A DNA stretch of 64,000 nt from Limibacillus sp. (GTDB lineage: Bacteria > Pseudomonadota > Alphaproteobacteria > Kiloniellales > CECT-8803), in NCBI GenBank assembly GCA_037379885.1, contig JARRJC010000010.1:57269-121268 (forward strand), given 5' to 3'. Shown in pieces: positions 8,857-17,163 of this stretch. Under the pieces are notes generated by a model that saw only the letters and a list, made by a program, of their open reading frames with translations, ran no database searches and had not been told where the DNA came from. The translations under genes and the position numbers were made by a program. Numbering within the stretch: the stretch's first letter is position 1; each line of letters starts with the position of its first letter.

Positions 8857-10380
8857 TCAGCCCAGGTCGCGGCAGATGTACTTCACTTCGGTAAAGGCCT
8901 CCAGCCCCAGGCGCGATCCCTCGCGCCCCAGGCCGGACTGCTTGACGCCGCCGAAGGGGATCGGCGCGCCGGTGATCTTGGTGCGGTTGACCGCCACCAT
9001 ACCGTATTCCAGCTCCCCGGCCAGGCGGCGGCAGCGCGCGGCGTCGCGGGAGTGGAGGTAGGCGACCAGGCCGTAGTCGGTGTCGTTGGCGCGCTCGACG
9101 GCCTCCGCCTCGCTGTCGAAGGCGGCGACGGCTGCGATCGGGCCAAAGGTCTCCTCCCGGAAGATCAGCGCATCCTCGGGCACATCTGTCAGCAGCGTGG
9201 GCAGGAAGAAGAGCGATCCCGGCCAGGCGCGCTTGCCGCCGGTCACAAGCTTGGCGCCGCGCGCCAGCGCGTCGACCACCTGGGCCTCCATCTTCTCCAG
9301 CGCTTTCTCGTTGATCAGCGGGCCGATCTCGACCTCCGGCTCGAAGCCGTGGCCCAGGGTGAGCGCTTCGACGCGCGCGGCGTAGGCCTTGCAGAAGGCG
9401 TCGTAGACCGGGCGCTCCACCAGGATGCGGTTGGCCGCCAGGCAGTCCTGGCCGGAGGTGGCGAACTTGGCGGAGACCGCGCTCTCGACCGCCTTGTCCA
9501 GGTCGGCGTCGGCGAAGACCAGGAAGGGCGCGTGCCCGCCCAGCTCCAGGATCAGGCGCTTCATGGAGTCCGCACCCTGATGGGCGATCAGGCGGCCCAC
9601 CTCGGTCGAGCCGGTGAAGGAGACGGCGCGCACTTTCGGGTGGCTGCAAAGGGCGGGCCCCACGGTCTGCGGATGGCCGGTGACGACGTTGAAGAGGCCG
9701 GCGGGCAGGCCCGCGCGCTCGGCCAGTTCGGCCAGCGCGAGGGCCGAGAAGGGCGTCTCTGATGAGGGGAAGACCACGGCCGAGCAGCCCGCGGCCAGCG
9801 CGGCGGCGGCCTTGCGGGTGATCATGGCTGAGGGGAAGTTCCAGGGAGTGACCAGCGCGGCCACGCCCAAGGGTTCGCGGGTCAGCGTCATCTCGGCGTC
9901 CGGCAGGTGGCTGGTCACGCTCTCGATGTTCACGCGCTTTGCCTCCTCCGCGTAGAACTGGAGGAAGGAGGCGGCGTAGTCGATCTCGCCCAGAGCTTCG
10001 GAGAGGGGTTTGCCCTGTTCCAGCACCATGATGATCGCAAGATCCTCCTTGGCGGCGACCACGGCGTCGTGCCAGGCGGTCAGCCTTGCGTGGCGTTCCT
10101 GCGGCGTGACCCGGCGCCAGGCTTTGAAGGCGGCCTCGGCCGCGGCGACGGCGCCCTCGACTTCGCCCGCGCCCATGGCCGGGACCTGACCCAGGTAGCT
10201 GTCGTCGGCGGGATTGACGACCTCCAGGGTCCCGTTGTCGTCGGCCGAGCGCCACTTGCCGTCGATGTAGGCGAGCTCGCGCCAGAGGCGCTGGTCGCTC
10301 AACATCTCCGGCCCGAAGGCCTGGCGGCCCGGGAGGTGATGCTTGGCGAAGCGGTCGCGGGTGCGAAGCTGGACGGACAT
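8857..10380 (-). CDS. doeC: aspartate-semialdehyde dehydrogenase of ectoine breakdown (succinate-semialdehyde dehydrogenase family)
   Basis: Aldehyde dehydrogenase that by context would oxidise aspartate semialdehyde to aspartate, the last ectoine step (DoeC/Ssd). 507 aa. Catalytic Cys313 (in SGQDCLAANR), general base Glu279 (LELGG) and the TPWNFP motif near 178 are present. Odd point: the usual Lys of the cofactor-binding KPxE motif is Phe204 (VVFPSSETP). Sequence alone would equally suit succinate-semialdehyde dehydrogenase; the doe/eut neighbours decide the call. It is separated from the downstream doeD remnant by 48 bp and from the Lrp gene by 183 bp. Confidence 0.83.
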   Translation of the reverse strand: MSVQLRTRDRFAKHHLPGRQAFGPEMLSDQRLWRELAYIDGKWRSADDNGTLEVVNPADDSYLGQVPAMGAGEVEGAVAAAEAAFKAWRRVTPQERHARLTAWHDAVVAAKEDLAIIMVLEQGKPLSEALGEIDYAASFLQFYAEEAKRVNIESVTSHLPDAEMTLTREPLGVAALVTPWNFPSAMITRKAAAALAAGCSAVVFPSSETPFSALALAELAERAGLPAGLFNVVTGHPQTVGPALCSHPKVRAVSFTGSTEVGRLIAHQGADSMKRLILELGGHAPFLVFADADLDKAVESAVSAKFATSGQDCLAANRILVERPVYDAFCKAYAARVEALTLGHGFEPEVEIGPLINEKALEKMEAQVVDALARGAKLVTGGKRAWPGSLFFLPTLLTDVPEDALIFREETFGPIAAVAAFDSEAEAVERANDTDYGLVAYLHSRDAARCRRLAGELEYGMVAVNRTKITGAPIPFGGVKQSGLGREGSRLGLEAFTEVKYICRDLG

Positions 10381-10527
10381 GGGGCGGGCCTCCTCTGGCG
10401 AAACGGATCGGGGTGGGGAAGGGAGGAGAATCTCCCTGCCGATCCCCAGACGCTATCTCGCCTGCGGGAGAGGAGGTGACCAAAGGTAGGGCTGAAAGCA
10501 GAAGAATCCGCACGAAAACGGGCTTCT

Positions 10528-10546
10528 GGCAGAGGATTCCTCTGCC
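10528..10546 (-). terminator. terminator-like hairpin after the Lrp gene
   Basis: Perfect inverted repeat GGCAGAGG-ATT-CCTCTGCC lies 18 bp beyond the Lrp stop codon and before doeC. Only a short, interrupted T run (CCCGTTTTCG) follows on the minus strand, so it may be a weak terminator or a stem in the doeC leader. Confidence 0.45.
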
Positions 10547-10563
10547 TTCTGCTTTTCAGGGGC

Positions 10564-11058
10564 TCAGTCGCCACTTTCGGCCAGGAGATTCTTCAAGGGC
10601 AGCGCGCCGCGCTCCTTCACCGCCTTGGTGACGATGTAGGTGAAATAGCGATCGATCCCGATGTCGGCGGTCAGCAAGCGGTCGATCAGCCGCTGATAGG
10701 CGTCGACGTCGCGGGCGACCACTTGCATCAGGTAGTCAACGCCCCCGCCGGTGGCCCAGCAACTGACGACTTCGGGCACCTCCTTGATCGCGGATTCAAA
10801 GCGGGTGAAGGCCTCCTGCGTGTGCTGCTTCAAGGTGATCTCGGTCAGGACCGTGGTGAAGCGCAGAAGGCTCTTCAAGCTGATCTCCGCCTGGTAGCCG
10901 GTGATGACACCCTTGGCTTCCAGGCGCTTCAGCCGCTCCCAGCAGGGCGTGGGCGAGAGGGAGACGCGCTCGGCCAGCGCGGTCTTGGTGATGCGGCCCT
11001 CGCGCTGCAGCGTTTCCAGAATCTTCAGGTCGATGGCGTCGAGTTTCACAGAGCCCAT
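10564..11058 (-). CDS. doeX: Lrp/AsnC family regulator of ectoine catabolism
   Basis: Feast/famine regulator of 164 aa. The N-terminal winged helix (LDAIDLKILETLQREGRITKTALAERVSLSPTPCWERLKRLEAKGVITGY) is followed by a C-terminal RAM ligand-binding domain with VSCWATGGGVDYLMQVVARD. I chose the ATG at 11058 because the family begins just before the helix-turn-helix; the open frame continues upstream over the eutB promoter and start. Its position between doeC and the divergent eutB-eutC-doeA-doeB operon matches DoeX, the AsnC-type regulator of known ectoine clusters. It probably controls both directions through the 118 bp gap. Confidence 0.85.
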   Translation of the reverse strand: MGSVKLDAIDLKILETLQREGRITKTALAERVSLSPTPCWERLKRLEAKGVITGYQAEISLKSLLRFTTVLTEITLKQHTQEAFTRFESAIKEVPEVVSCWATGGGVDYLMQVVARDVDAYQRLIDRLLTADIGIDRYFTYIVTKAVKERGALPLKNLLAESGD

Positions 11059-11176
11059 GGCGCTGAAAGACTGCTGCCAAGGCGCGCGGCTTGTCAAACG
11101 CCGGGGTGCTGCGGACTTGAAGGCCGGGCGATTGTCTTGCAGGCTGCCGCGATCAAGCACAAGTCGCGAGACCTCC

Positions 11177-12163
11177 ATGAGCACGAACGCCCATCCTGAC
11201 ATGACCTCGGTGCTCAAGGCCCGCGCCCGGCTCGAAGGGCGCGTGCGCCGCACGCCCATGATTATCTCCGAAAGCCTGACGCGTCACTGCAAGCGCCCGG
11301 TCCACCTGAAGCTGGAACACCATCAGATCACCGGCAGCTTCAAGCTGCGCGGCGCGATGAACGCGGTCTTGAGCCTTTCGGAGCAGGACCGAGCGCGCGG
11401 CGTGACGGCGGCCTCGACCGGCAATCATGGCCGCGGCCTCGCCTATGCCGCCAAGCAGGCCGGCGCGCGCGCCGTCATCTGCATGTCCAAGCTGGTGCCC
11501 AAGAACAAGGTGGAAGGCATCGAGCGCCTGGGCGCCGACATCAAGATCGTCGGCAAGTCCCAGGACGATGCGCAGGAGGAGGTCGACCGGCTGGTGGCGG
11601 AGGAGGGGCTGACCATGCTGCCGCCCTTCGATCACGCCGACATCATCGCCGGGCAGGGGACCCTGGGCCTGGAGCTGATGGAGCAGGCGCCGGAGATCGA
11701 AACGCTTCTGGTTCCGCTATCCGGCGGCGGCCTCATCTCCGGGGTCGCGCTGGCCGCCAAGACGCTGAAGCCGGGCCTGAAGGTCGTGGGCATCTCCATG
11801 GAGCGGGGCGCTGCCATGGCCGCCAGCCTGGAGGCCGGAAAGCCGGTGGTCGTTGAGGAACTGCCGACGCTGGCCGATTCGCTGGGCGGCGGCATCGGGC
11901 TCGGCAACAAGCACACCTTCGCCATGGTGCGCGATCTGGTGGACGAGACCCTGCTTCTCAGCGAGGCGGAGATCGCCGAGGGCGTGCGCCACGCCTATTG
12001 GGAGGAACAGGAGATTCTGGAGGGCGGCGGCGCGGTCGGGATCGCAGCGCTCTTGTCCGGGAAGATCGCCGGGTCGGGCCCGGTCGGCGTGGTCCTGAGC
12101 GGACGAAATATCGACATGGGGGTGCACCGCAAGCTGATTTCCGGCGAAGCGGTCGAGCTTTAG
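11177..12163 (+). CDS. eutB: hydroxyectoine utilization dehydratase EutB
   Basis: PLP-dependent fold type II enzyme related to threonine dehydratase, thought to act on the hydroxylated diaminobutyrate derived from hydroxyectoine. 328 aa. Lys56 in GSFKLRGAMNA is the PLP lysine, STGNHGRGLAYAAK follows, and PLSGGGLISG near 180 binds the cofactor phosphate. The ATG at 11177 fits the family length; the frame is open for 92 codons upstream but that part overlaps the divergent regulator. It is first of four same-strand genes. Without the neighbours it would be called a threonine/serine dehydratase. Confidence 0.87.
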   Translation: MSTNAHPDMTSVLKARARLEGRVRRTPMIISESLTRHCKRPVHLKLEHHQITGSFKLRGAMNAVLSLSEQDRARGVTAASTGNHGRGLAYAAKQAGARAVICMSKLVPKNKVEGIERLGADIKIVGKSQDDAQEEVDRLVAEEGLTMLPPFDHADIIAGQGTLGLELMEQAPEIETLLVPLSGGGLISGVALAAKTLKPGLKVVGISMERGAAMAASLEAGKPVVVEELPTLADSLGGGIGLGNKHTFAMVRDLVDETLLLSEAEIAEGVRHAYWEEQEILEGGGAVGIAALLSGKIAGSGPVGVVLSGRNIDMGVHRKLISGEAVEL

Positions 12164-12175
12164 GGAGCCTTGGGG

Positions 12176-13168
12176 ATGGCTGATATCAAGATTCTGACAG
12201 AAGCCGACCTGCGCCAGGCCGTCGCCCTGGACCTGGACGCGGTCGACATGGTCGAGCAGGCCTTCGAGGCGCTGGCGACGAAAGCGGTCGTGATGCCCCC
12301 GATCTTGCGGCTGGACATCGCCGAGAACAATGGCGAGGTGGACGTGAAGACGGCCTACGTGCCTGGCATCGACTCCTTCGCCATCAAGATGAGCCCCGGT
12401 TTCTTCGACAATCCGAAGCTGGGCCTGCCGAGCCTCAACGGCCTGATGATCCTGTTCTCCGCCAAGACCGGTCTGGTCGAGGCCCTGCTGCTCGATAACG
12501 GCTATCTGACCGATGTGCGCACCGCGGCGGCGGGTGCGGTGGCGGCGCGTCACCTCTCCCGCGAGGACTCGACGGTGGCGGCGGTGCTGGGCGCCGGAGT
12601 GCAGGCGGAATTGCAGTTGAAGGCCCTGATGCTCGTGCGGCCCATCGCGGAGGCGCGGCTCTGGGCGCGCGACGCCGCGAAGGCGGCGGCGCTGGCCCAG
12701 CGTCTCTCCGGAGAGCTGGGGATCACCGTCACGGCCTATCAGGAGGCGCAGGCGGCGGTGTCGGGCGCGGATGTGGTCGTCACCACCACGCCGGCGACCA
12801 GCCCGATCCTGATGAACCAGTGGGTCGGTCCCGGCCAGCACATCACGGCCATGGGGTCCGACGCCGAGCACAAGAACGAGGTGGAGCCCGCGCTGGTCGC
12901 GCGCGCCGACCTTTACGTCGCCGACAGTCTGGCGCAGACGCGCCGCCTGGGTGAGCTTCATCATGCGCTGGAGGCCCGCGCGCTCGCCCCCGAAGCGGCC
13001 AAAGCCGAGTTGGGGGCGGTGATCGCCGGCAAGACGGCGGGGCGGACTTCGGCCGAGCAGGTGACGCTCTCGGACCTGACCGGAACCGGGGTTCAGGACA
13101 CGGCGATCGCAACGCTCGCCTTCCAACGCGCGCTGGCGGCGGGGGCCGGCAGTGATTTTTCTTCGTGA
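12176..13168 (+). CDS. eutC: ectoine utilization protein EutC (ornithine cyclodeaminase family)
   Basis: NAD(P)-dependent ornithine cyclodeaminase/mu-crystallin family protein of 330 aa that works with EutB in hydroxyectoine use; the exact reaction is not settled. Visible are the substrate-side KMSPGFFDNP, the NGLMILFSAKTGLVEALLLDNGYLTDVRTAAAGA core and the Rossmann loop VLGAGVQAELQLKAL. The start was taken as ATG 12176, 8 bp after GGGAG, rather than the in-frame TTG at 12170. It follows eutB by 12 bp. The gene's stop codon is inside an 18-bp perfect palindrome. Confidence 0.87.
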   Translation: MADIKILTEADLRQAVALDLDAVDMVEQAFEALATKAVVMPPILRLDIAENNGEVDVKTAYVPGIDSFAIKMSPGFFDNPKLGLPSLNGLMILFSAKTGLVEALLLDNGYLTDVRTAAAGAVAARHLSREDSTVAAVLGAGVQAELQLKALMLVRPIAEARLWARDAAKAAALAQRLSGELGITVTAYQEAQAAVSGADVVVTTTPATSPILMNQWVGPGQHITAMGSDAEHKNEVEPALVARADLYVADSLAQTRRLGELHHALEARALAPEAAKAELGAVIAGKTAGRTSAEQVTLSDLTGTGVQDTAIATLAFQRALAAGAGSDFSS

Positions 13169-13182
13169 CCCGGCCGGGTCAC
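13165..13182. promoter_or_regulatory. perfect 18-bp palindrome at the eutC stop
   Basis: GTGACCCGGCCGGGTCAC is completely self-complementary and includes the eutC TGA. It lies 64 bp before the doeA start in the only sizeable gap of the operon. There is no loop and no T run, so it looks more like a dimeric protein site than a terminator. Function unknown. Confidence 0.5.
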
Positions 13183-13246
13183 CTGCACTAAAGGGTTCTA
13201 GTCACGAAGTCTTTCTCAGGCTCGTAGTCCGGGGGTTTTCTATTGC

Positions 13247-14428
13247 ATGCCTGATGTCGCGCTGAACTTCAGCCGGGAAGAGTACGCCGAGCGTCTGGCC
13301 AAGACCCGGCGGGAGATGGAGCATCGCGGCATAGAGCTGCTGATCGTCTCCGACCCCTCCAACATGGCATGGCTGACCGGCTACGACGGCTGGTCCTTCT
13401 ACGTGCATCAGTGCGTCATGGTGACGCCCAGCGGCGATCCCGTCTGGTTCGGGCGCGGCCAGGATGCCAACGGCGCCAAGCGCACGGTCTACATGGGACT
13501 GGACGACATCATCGGCTATCCCGATCACTACGTGCAGGCCGTGGACCTGCATCCCATGGATTTCCTGGCCGACACCATCGACGCGCGGCGTCTCGGTCGC
13601 TCGGTGATCGGCGTGGAGATGGACAACTACTACTTCTCCGCCGCCGCCTTCGCCTCGCTCCAGCGCTATCTGCCCAACGCCCGCTTCGTGGACGCGACCG
13701 GCCTGGTGAACTGGCAGCGCGCGATCAAGTCGGAGCAGGAGCTGATCTACATGCGCACCGCCGGCAAGATCGTGACCGAGATGCACCAGCGCATCGTCGA
13801 TGTGGTCGAGCCCGGCATGCGTAAATGCGATCTGGTGGCGGAGATCTATGACAGCGGGATCCGCGGCCTGCCCGAGGCCGGTGGGGACTATCCGGCGATC
13901 GTGCCGCTCTTGCCCTCCGGCTCGGACGCGGCGGCCCCGCACCTGACCTGGGACGACAAGCCCATGCGCGAGGGGGAAGGCACCTTCTTCGAGATCGCAG
14001 GCTGCTACAAGCGCTACCACTGCCCCCTGTCGCGCACGGTCTTCCTGGGCGAGCCGACCCAGACCTTCCGGGACGCGGAGAAGGCCGTGCTGGAGGGCAT
14101 GGAGGCCGGGTTGGAGAAGGCGCGCGCGGGCAATCTCTGCGAAGACATCGCGGAAGCCTTCTTCGGCGTGCTGGAGACCTATGGCATCATCAAGGACAAC
14201 CGCACCGGCTACGCCATCGGGATCAGCTATCCGCCCGATTGGGGCGAGCGCACCATGTCGCTGCGCCGGGGCGACCGGACCGAGCTGGAGGCCAACATGA
14301 CCTTCCACTTCATGACCGGCCTCTGGCTGGAGGACTGGGGCATGGAGATCACGGAATCCATCGTGATCCGCGATGGCGAGCCGGAGCTGCTGGCCAACGT
14401 TCCGCGCCAGCTCTTCGTGAAGGACTGA
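13247..14428 (+). CDS. doeA: ectoine hydrolase
   Basis: M24 (creatinase/prolidase fold) hydrolase that opens the ectoine ring to N-acetyl-2,4-diaminobutyrate (DoeA/EutD). 393 aa, close to known DoeA length. An N-terminal creatinase-like domain with MAWLTGYDGWSFYVHQ is followed by the pita-bread domain with LPSGSDAAAPHLTWDDKPMR and FFEIAGCYKRYHCPLSR. The metal-ligand set of M24 peptidases is incomplete, as expected for this subfamily, where a Glu acts as nucleophile; E249 is my candidate. The ATG at 13247 has no strong ribosome site. The next gene, doeB, follows by 25 bp. Confidence 0.92.
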   Translation: MPDVALNFSREEYAERLAKTRREMEHRGIELLIVSDPSNMAWLTGYDGWSFYVHQCVMVTPSGDPVWFGRGQDANGAKRTVYMGLDDIIGYPDHYVQAVDLHPMDFLADTIDARRLGRSVIGVEMDNYYFSAAAFASLQRYLPNARFVDATGLVNWQRAIKSEQELIYMRTAGKIVTEMHQRIVDVVEPGMRKCDLVAEIYDSGIRGLPEAGGDYPAIVPLLPSGSDAAAPHLTWDDKPMREGEGTFFEIAGCYKRYHCPLSRTVFLGEPTQTFRDAEKAVLEGMEAGLEKARAGNLCEDIAEAFFGVLETYGIIKDNRTGYAIGISYPPDWGERTMSLRRGDRTELEANMTFHFMTGLWLEDWGMEITESIVIRDGEPELLANVPRQLFVKD

Positions 14429-14453
14429 CCGGACAAAGAAGAGCGGAGACAGC

Positions 14454-15443
14454 ATGCGCGACTCCCCGATCACGCCGACCATCGACTTTGAAAAAGAGGG
14501 CGTGCAGCACGGCTTCCTGAAGCTGCCGCACAGCCACGACGGTTCGGCCTGGGGTTCGATCATGATCCCGGTCGCCTGCATCAAGAACGGCGAGGGGCCG
14601 ACGGCCCTTTTCACCGGCGGCAACCACGGCGACGAGTACGAGGGACCGCTGGCGATCCTGGACATGGCGCAGCGGTTGAAGGCCGAAGCGGTCTCGGGGC
14701 GGGTCATCCTTGTGCCCGGCATGAACTATCCGGCGCTGCGCGCGGCCACCCGCACCTCCCCGATCGACAAGGGAAACCTGAACCGCAGCTTTCCGGGGCG
14801 GCCCGACGGCACGGTGACGGAGAAGATCGCGGACTACTTCCAGCGCAGTCTGCTGCCGCTGGCCGATCTGGTGGTCGACGTGCATTCCGGCGGCAAGACG
14901 CTGGACTTCGTGCCCTTCGCGGCGGCCCACATTCTGCCCGACAAGGCCCAGCAGGAACGCTGCGTGGCTGCCATGGAAGCCTTCGGCGCGCCCTACTCCA
15001 TGATGCTGCTGGAGATCGACGCGGTCGGCATGTACGACAGCGCGGCCGAGGAGATGGGAAAGACCTTCGTCTCCACCGAACTGGGCGGCGGCGGCACGGC
15101 GCGGGCCGCGACCGTGGCGATCGCCCGGCGCGGTCTCTCCAACTGCCTGAAGCACGCCGGGATCCTTGCAGGCGAGCCGGAGCGGACGGAAAGCCAGCGG
15201 CTCGATATGCCCGACGGCGACTGCTACGTCACCAGCGAGTCGAGCGGTCTGCTGGAACTCACCGCCGATTTGGGAGAGCGGGTCGAGAAGGGCCAGGTGA
15301 TCGCCCGGGTCCATTCCATCGAGCGCACCGGCGTCGCGCCGGAAGAACTGCGCGCTGGCCACGGCGGCATCCTGGCTGGACGGCACTTCCCCGGGTTGGT
15401 GGGCATGGGCGACAGCGTCGCCGTGATCGGCATTCCGCAATAG
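14454..15443 (+). CDS. doeB: N-acetyl-diaminobutyrate deacetylase
   Basis: Zinc-dependent deacetylase of the succinylglutamate desuccinylase/aspartoacylase family (DoeB/EutE) that releases acetate and L-2,4-diaminobutyrate. 329 aa. Zinc ligands are visible as H58 and E61 in GGNHGDEYEG and H144 in VVDVHSGGKT; a C-terminal biotinyl-like beta domain follows (SSGLLELTADLGERVEKGQVI). The ATG at 14454 follows AAGAAGAGCGGAGA. It closes the eutB-eutC-doeA-doeB operon. Its product would feed the broken DoeD. Confidence 0.92.
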   Translation: MRDSPITPTIDFEKEGVQHGFLKLPHSHDGSAWGSIMIPVACIKNGEGPTALFTGGNHGDEYEGPLAILDMAQRLKAEAVSGRVILVPGMNYPALRAATRTSPIDKGNLNRSFPGRPDGTVTEKIADYFQRSLLPLADLVVDVHSGGKTLDFVPFAAAHILPDKAQQERCVAAMEAFGAPYSMMLLEIDAVGMYDSAAEEMGKTFVSTELGGGGTARAATVAIARRGLSNCLKHAGILAGEPERTESQRLDMPDGDCYVTSESSGLLELTADLGERVEKGQVIARVHSIERTGVAPEELRAGHGGILAGRHFPGLVGMGDSVAVIGIPQ

Positions 15444-15460
15444 CCGCCGGGGCCTTGTTT

Positions 15461-15486
15461 AATATTCATAAAAGCGTATATGTATT
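15461..15486. promoter_or_regulatory. candidate ArsR/BigR-type operator before the YeeE pair
   Basis: AT-rich imperfect palindrome with the pattern AATA-N3-ATA-N6-TAT-N3-TATT, ending 24 bp before the first YeeE start in otherwise GC-rich DNA. YeeE-type transporter genes are regulated by sulfide-sensing BigR/SqrR repressors through AT-rich palindromes in other alphaproteobacteria. Assignment is by analogy. Confidence 0.4.
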
Positions 15487-15510
15487 CCATCATCGGATGG
15501 GAGAGGCCTT

Positions 15511-15936
15511 ATGATTTCCCCGGACTTCACGCCCTGGAGCGGCTTGGCGGGCGGCCTGCTGATCGGACTCGCCGCGACGCTGCTGCTCGCCTTCAACGGC
15601 CGGATCGCCGGAATCTCCGGCATTCTATCGGCGGTGGTCGAGCGCTGGTCCGCCGAGAGCGGCTGGAAGCTCGCCTTCCTGCTGGGCCTGATCCTGGGCC
15701 CCTTCGCCTACGCAATGGTGTTTGGCGCGCCTCCCGCGCTTACCCTTCAGGCCGACGGCCCCGGTCTGGTGATCGCCGGGCTGCTCGTCGGTTTCGGAAC
15801 GCGGCTTGGCAGCGGCTGCACCAGCGGGCACGGCGTTTGCGGCATCGCGCGCGGCTCCGCGCGCTCCATCACCGCGACGGCGGTCTTCATCGCGAGCGCG
15901 ATGGCGACGGTCTTCGTGCTGCGGCATCTGGTTTAG
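15511..15936 (+). CDS. YeeE/YedE family transporter, first half
   Basis: Integral membrane protein of 141 aa with about four membrane segments. YeeE/YedE proteins move sulfur compounds such as thiosulfate. The conserved cysteines are in the [17 protein letters not shown] motif near residue 105. This is one of a split pair with the gene 13 bp downstream; together they equal one full-length YeeE. The ATG at 15511 follows GGGAGAGG. No sulfurtransferase or persulfide dioxygenase gene is alongside, so the exact substrate is unknown. Confidence 0.85.
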   Translation: MISPDFTPWSGLAGGLLIGLAATLLLAFNGRIAGISGILSAVVERWSAESGWKLAFLLGLILGPFAYAMVFGAPPALTLQADGPGLVIAGLLVGFGTRLGSGCTSGHGVCGIARGSARSITATAVFIASAMATVFVLRHLV

Positions 15937-15949
15937 GAGGGGCGGGACG

Positions 15950-16372
15950 ATGCAACGCTATTCATCCGCCCTTCTCATCGGAACGCTCTTCGGCTTCGGC
16001 TTGGCGCTCTCGGGCATGATGAACCCGGCCAAGGTCGTGGGCTTTCTGGACCTCGCCGGTTCCTGGGACCCGACGCTGGCCTTCGTCATGGCCGGGGCGC
16101 TGCTGGTGACCATTCCCGGATTTTGGCTGGTGCGCAAGCGCCAGGGCGCATTGCTGGGCGGCGGTTTTCAGATTCCGACCCGCAAGGACATAGACGCAAA
16201 GCTGCTGGGCGGCGCGCTGCTGTTCGGCGTGGGCTGGGGCGTGGCGGGCTTCTGCCCGGGGCCGGCGGTGGCGGCGCTTTCCACCGGGCTGCCCCAGGTC
16301 CTGCTTTTCATGGCCGCGCTTCTGAGCGGCATGATCCTCCACCGGCTGGTGAGCCGGGGTCTCTCCCGCTGA
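15950..16372 (+). CDS. YeeE/YedE family transporter, second half
   Basis: 140 aa membrane protein and partner of the preceding gene. It has LLIGTLFGFGLALSGMMNPAKVVGFLD at the N-terminus and the conserved GFCPGPAVAALSTG motif near residue 108, the counterpart of the cysteine motif in the first half. The ATG at 15950 follows GGAGGGGCGGG. The earlier in-frame extension overlaps the first transporter gene and is not used. The gene ends 2 bp before the convergent sapC-like gene. Confidence 0.86.
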   Translation: MQRYSSALLIGTLFGFGLALSGMMNPAKVVGFLDLAGSWDPTLAFVMAGALLVTIPGFWLVRKRQGALLGGGFQIPTRKDIDAKLLGGALLFGVGWGVAGFCPGPAVAALSTGLPQVLLFMAALLSGMILHRLVSRGLSR

Positions 16373-16374
16373 GA

Positions 16375-17163
16375 TCAGGCGTCGGCGGCCAGTTCTGAGA
16401 GGCCGCGCGTCTGCTGCGCCACGGACTGAGCCCCGGCCAGCGACATCAGGTGGCCATAGATCACCGGCAGATAGCCGTTGGGCCTCAGGGATTCGAAGGT
16501 CTCGGCGTCGAGGGCGTTCAGTTTCTTTTCCGAGATCGCCATGAAGCCCTGTAGCTCCACGCTGTTCTTGCCCGACTGGACGCGGATGCGCGTCTCATCC
16601 AAGAGGTCCAGATCCTTCATCCGCGCGCAGAAGCTCTGGGTCAGCGTCAATTGGCGGTCGAACTCACGGCAGAAGTTGACCAGGGCGTCCGTCTTCTCCG
16701 AGGCCTTGTCCCCGTCGAAGAAAAGACCCTCCTGACCCTCTTCGAACAATCCGGACTTTTCATCCAGGCAGAGCGCCAGACGGTCGCTCTCCGGCGCCAG
16801 GGGTACGAGGGCGAAGGGGTAGCGCCGTAGATAGGCGGGCAGGTAGCGTCCCGCCGTCCAGCCGCCGTCCTCTCCGACCAGGGGATTGACGCCCTGCTGG
16901 TACCCGAGGAGGGCCATGGGCAGATGCGGCTCGTTGCGGGTGAAGATGATCGGATAGTTCTTCTGCGCGACGCCGAACTCGATGCAGAGCAGGGGCACGA
17001 TGTTGCTGCCCTTGGCGAAGCTGTAGTCGCCCTTGCGCTTGAGGCGCAGTTTGCCGTGACGCTTCGGGTCGAGCGGCGCGAGCGAATTGTAAAAGAGCGG
17101 CAGGCGGGGGGCCTTGGTCGTGCCGCTGTCGCTCGCCGGCGCAGGCGTCTTTTCTTCCGTCAT
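16375..17163 (-). CDS. SapC family protein
   Basis: Soluble protein of 262 aa matching the SapC family, named after a Campylobacter S-layer-locus protein; no biochemical function is established. Typical segments are LPLFYNSLAPLDPKRHGKL near the N-terminus, ALLGYQQGVNPLVGEDGGW and GRYLPAYLRRYPFALVPL. No signal peptide is visible. Its ATG overlaps the stop of the upstream GT87-like gene (ATGA-type overlap at 17160-17163), so the two are translationally coupled, which suggests a shared envelope-related role. Confidence 0.87.
   Translation of the reverse strand: MTEEKTPAPASDSGTTKAPRLPLFYNSLAPLDPKRHGKLRLKRKGDYSFAKGSNIVPLLCIEFGVAQKNYPIIFTRNEPHLPMALLGYQQGVNPLVGEDGGWTAGRYLPAYLRRYPFALVPLAPESDRLALCLDEKSGLFEEGQEGLFFDGDKASEKTDALVNFCREFDRQLTLTQSFCARMKDLDLLDETRIRVQSGKNSVELQGFMAISEKKLNALDAETFESLRPNGYLPVIYGHLMSLAGAQSVAQQTRGLSELAADA

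Noticed and set aside
11177..12163. EutB as a plain threonine dehydratase
   Set aside because: The fold fits, but the neighbours eutC, doeA and doeB, in order, and the absence of an ACT domain favour EutB.
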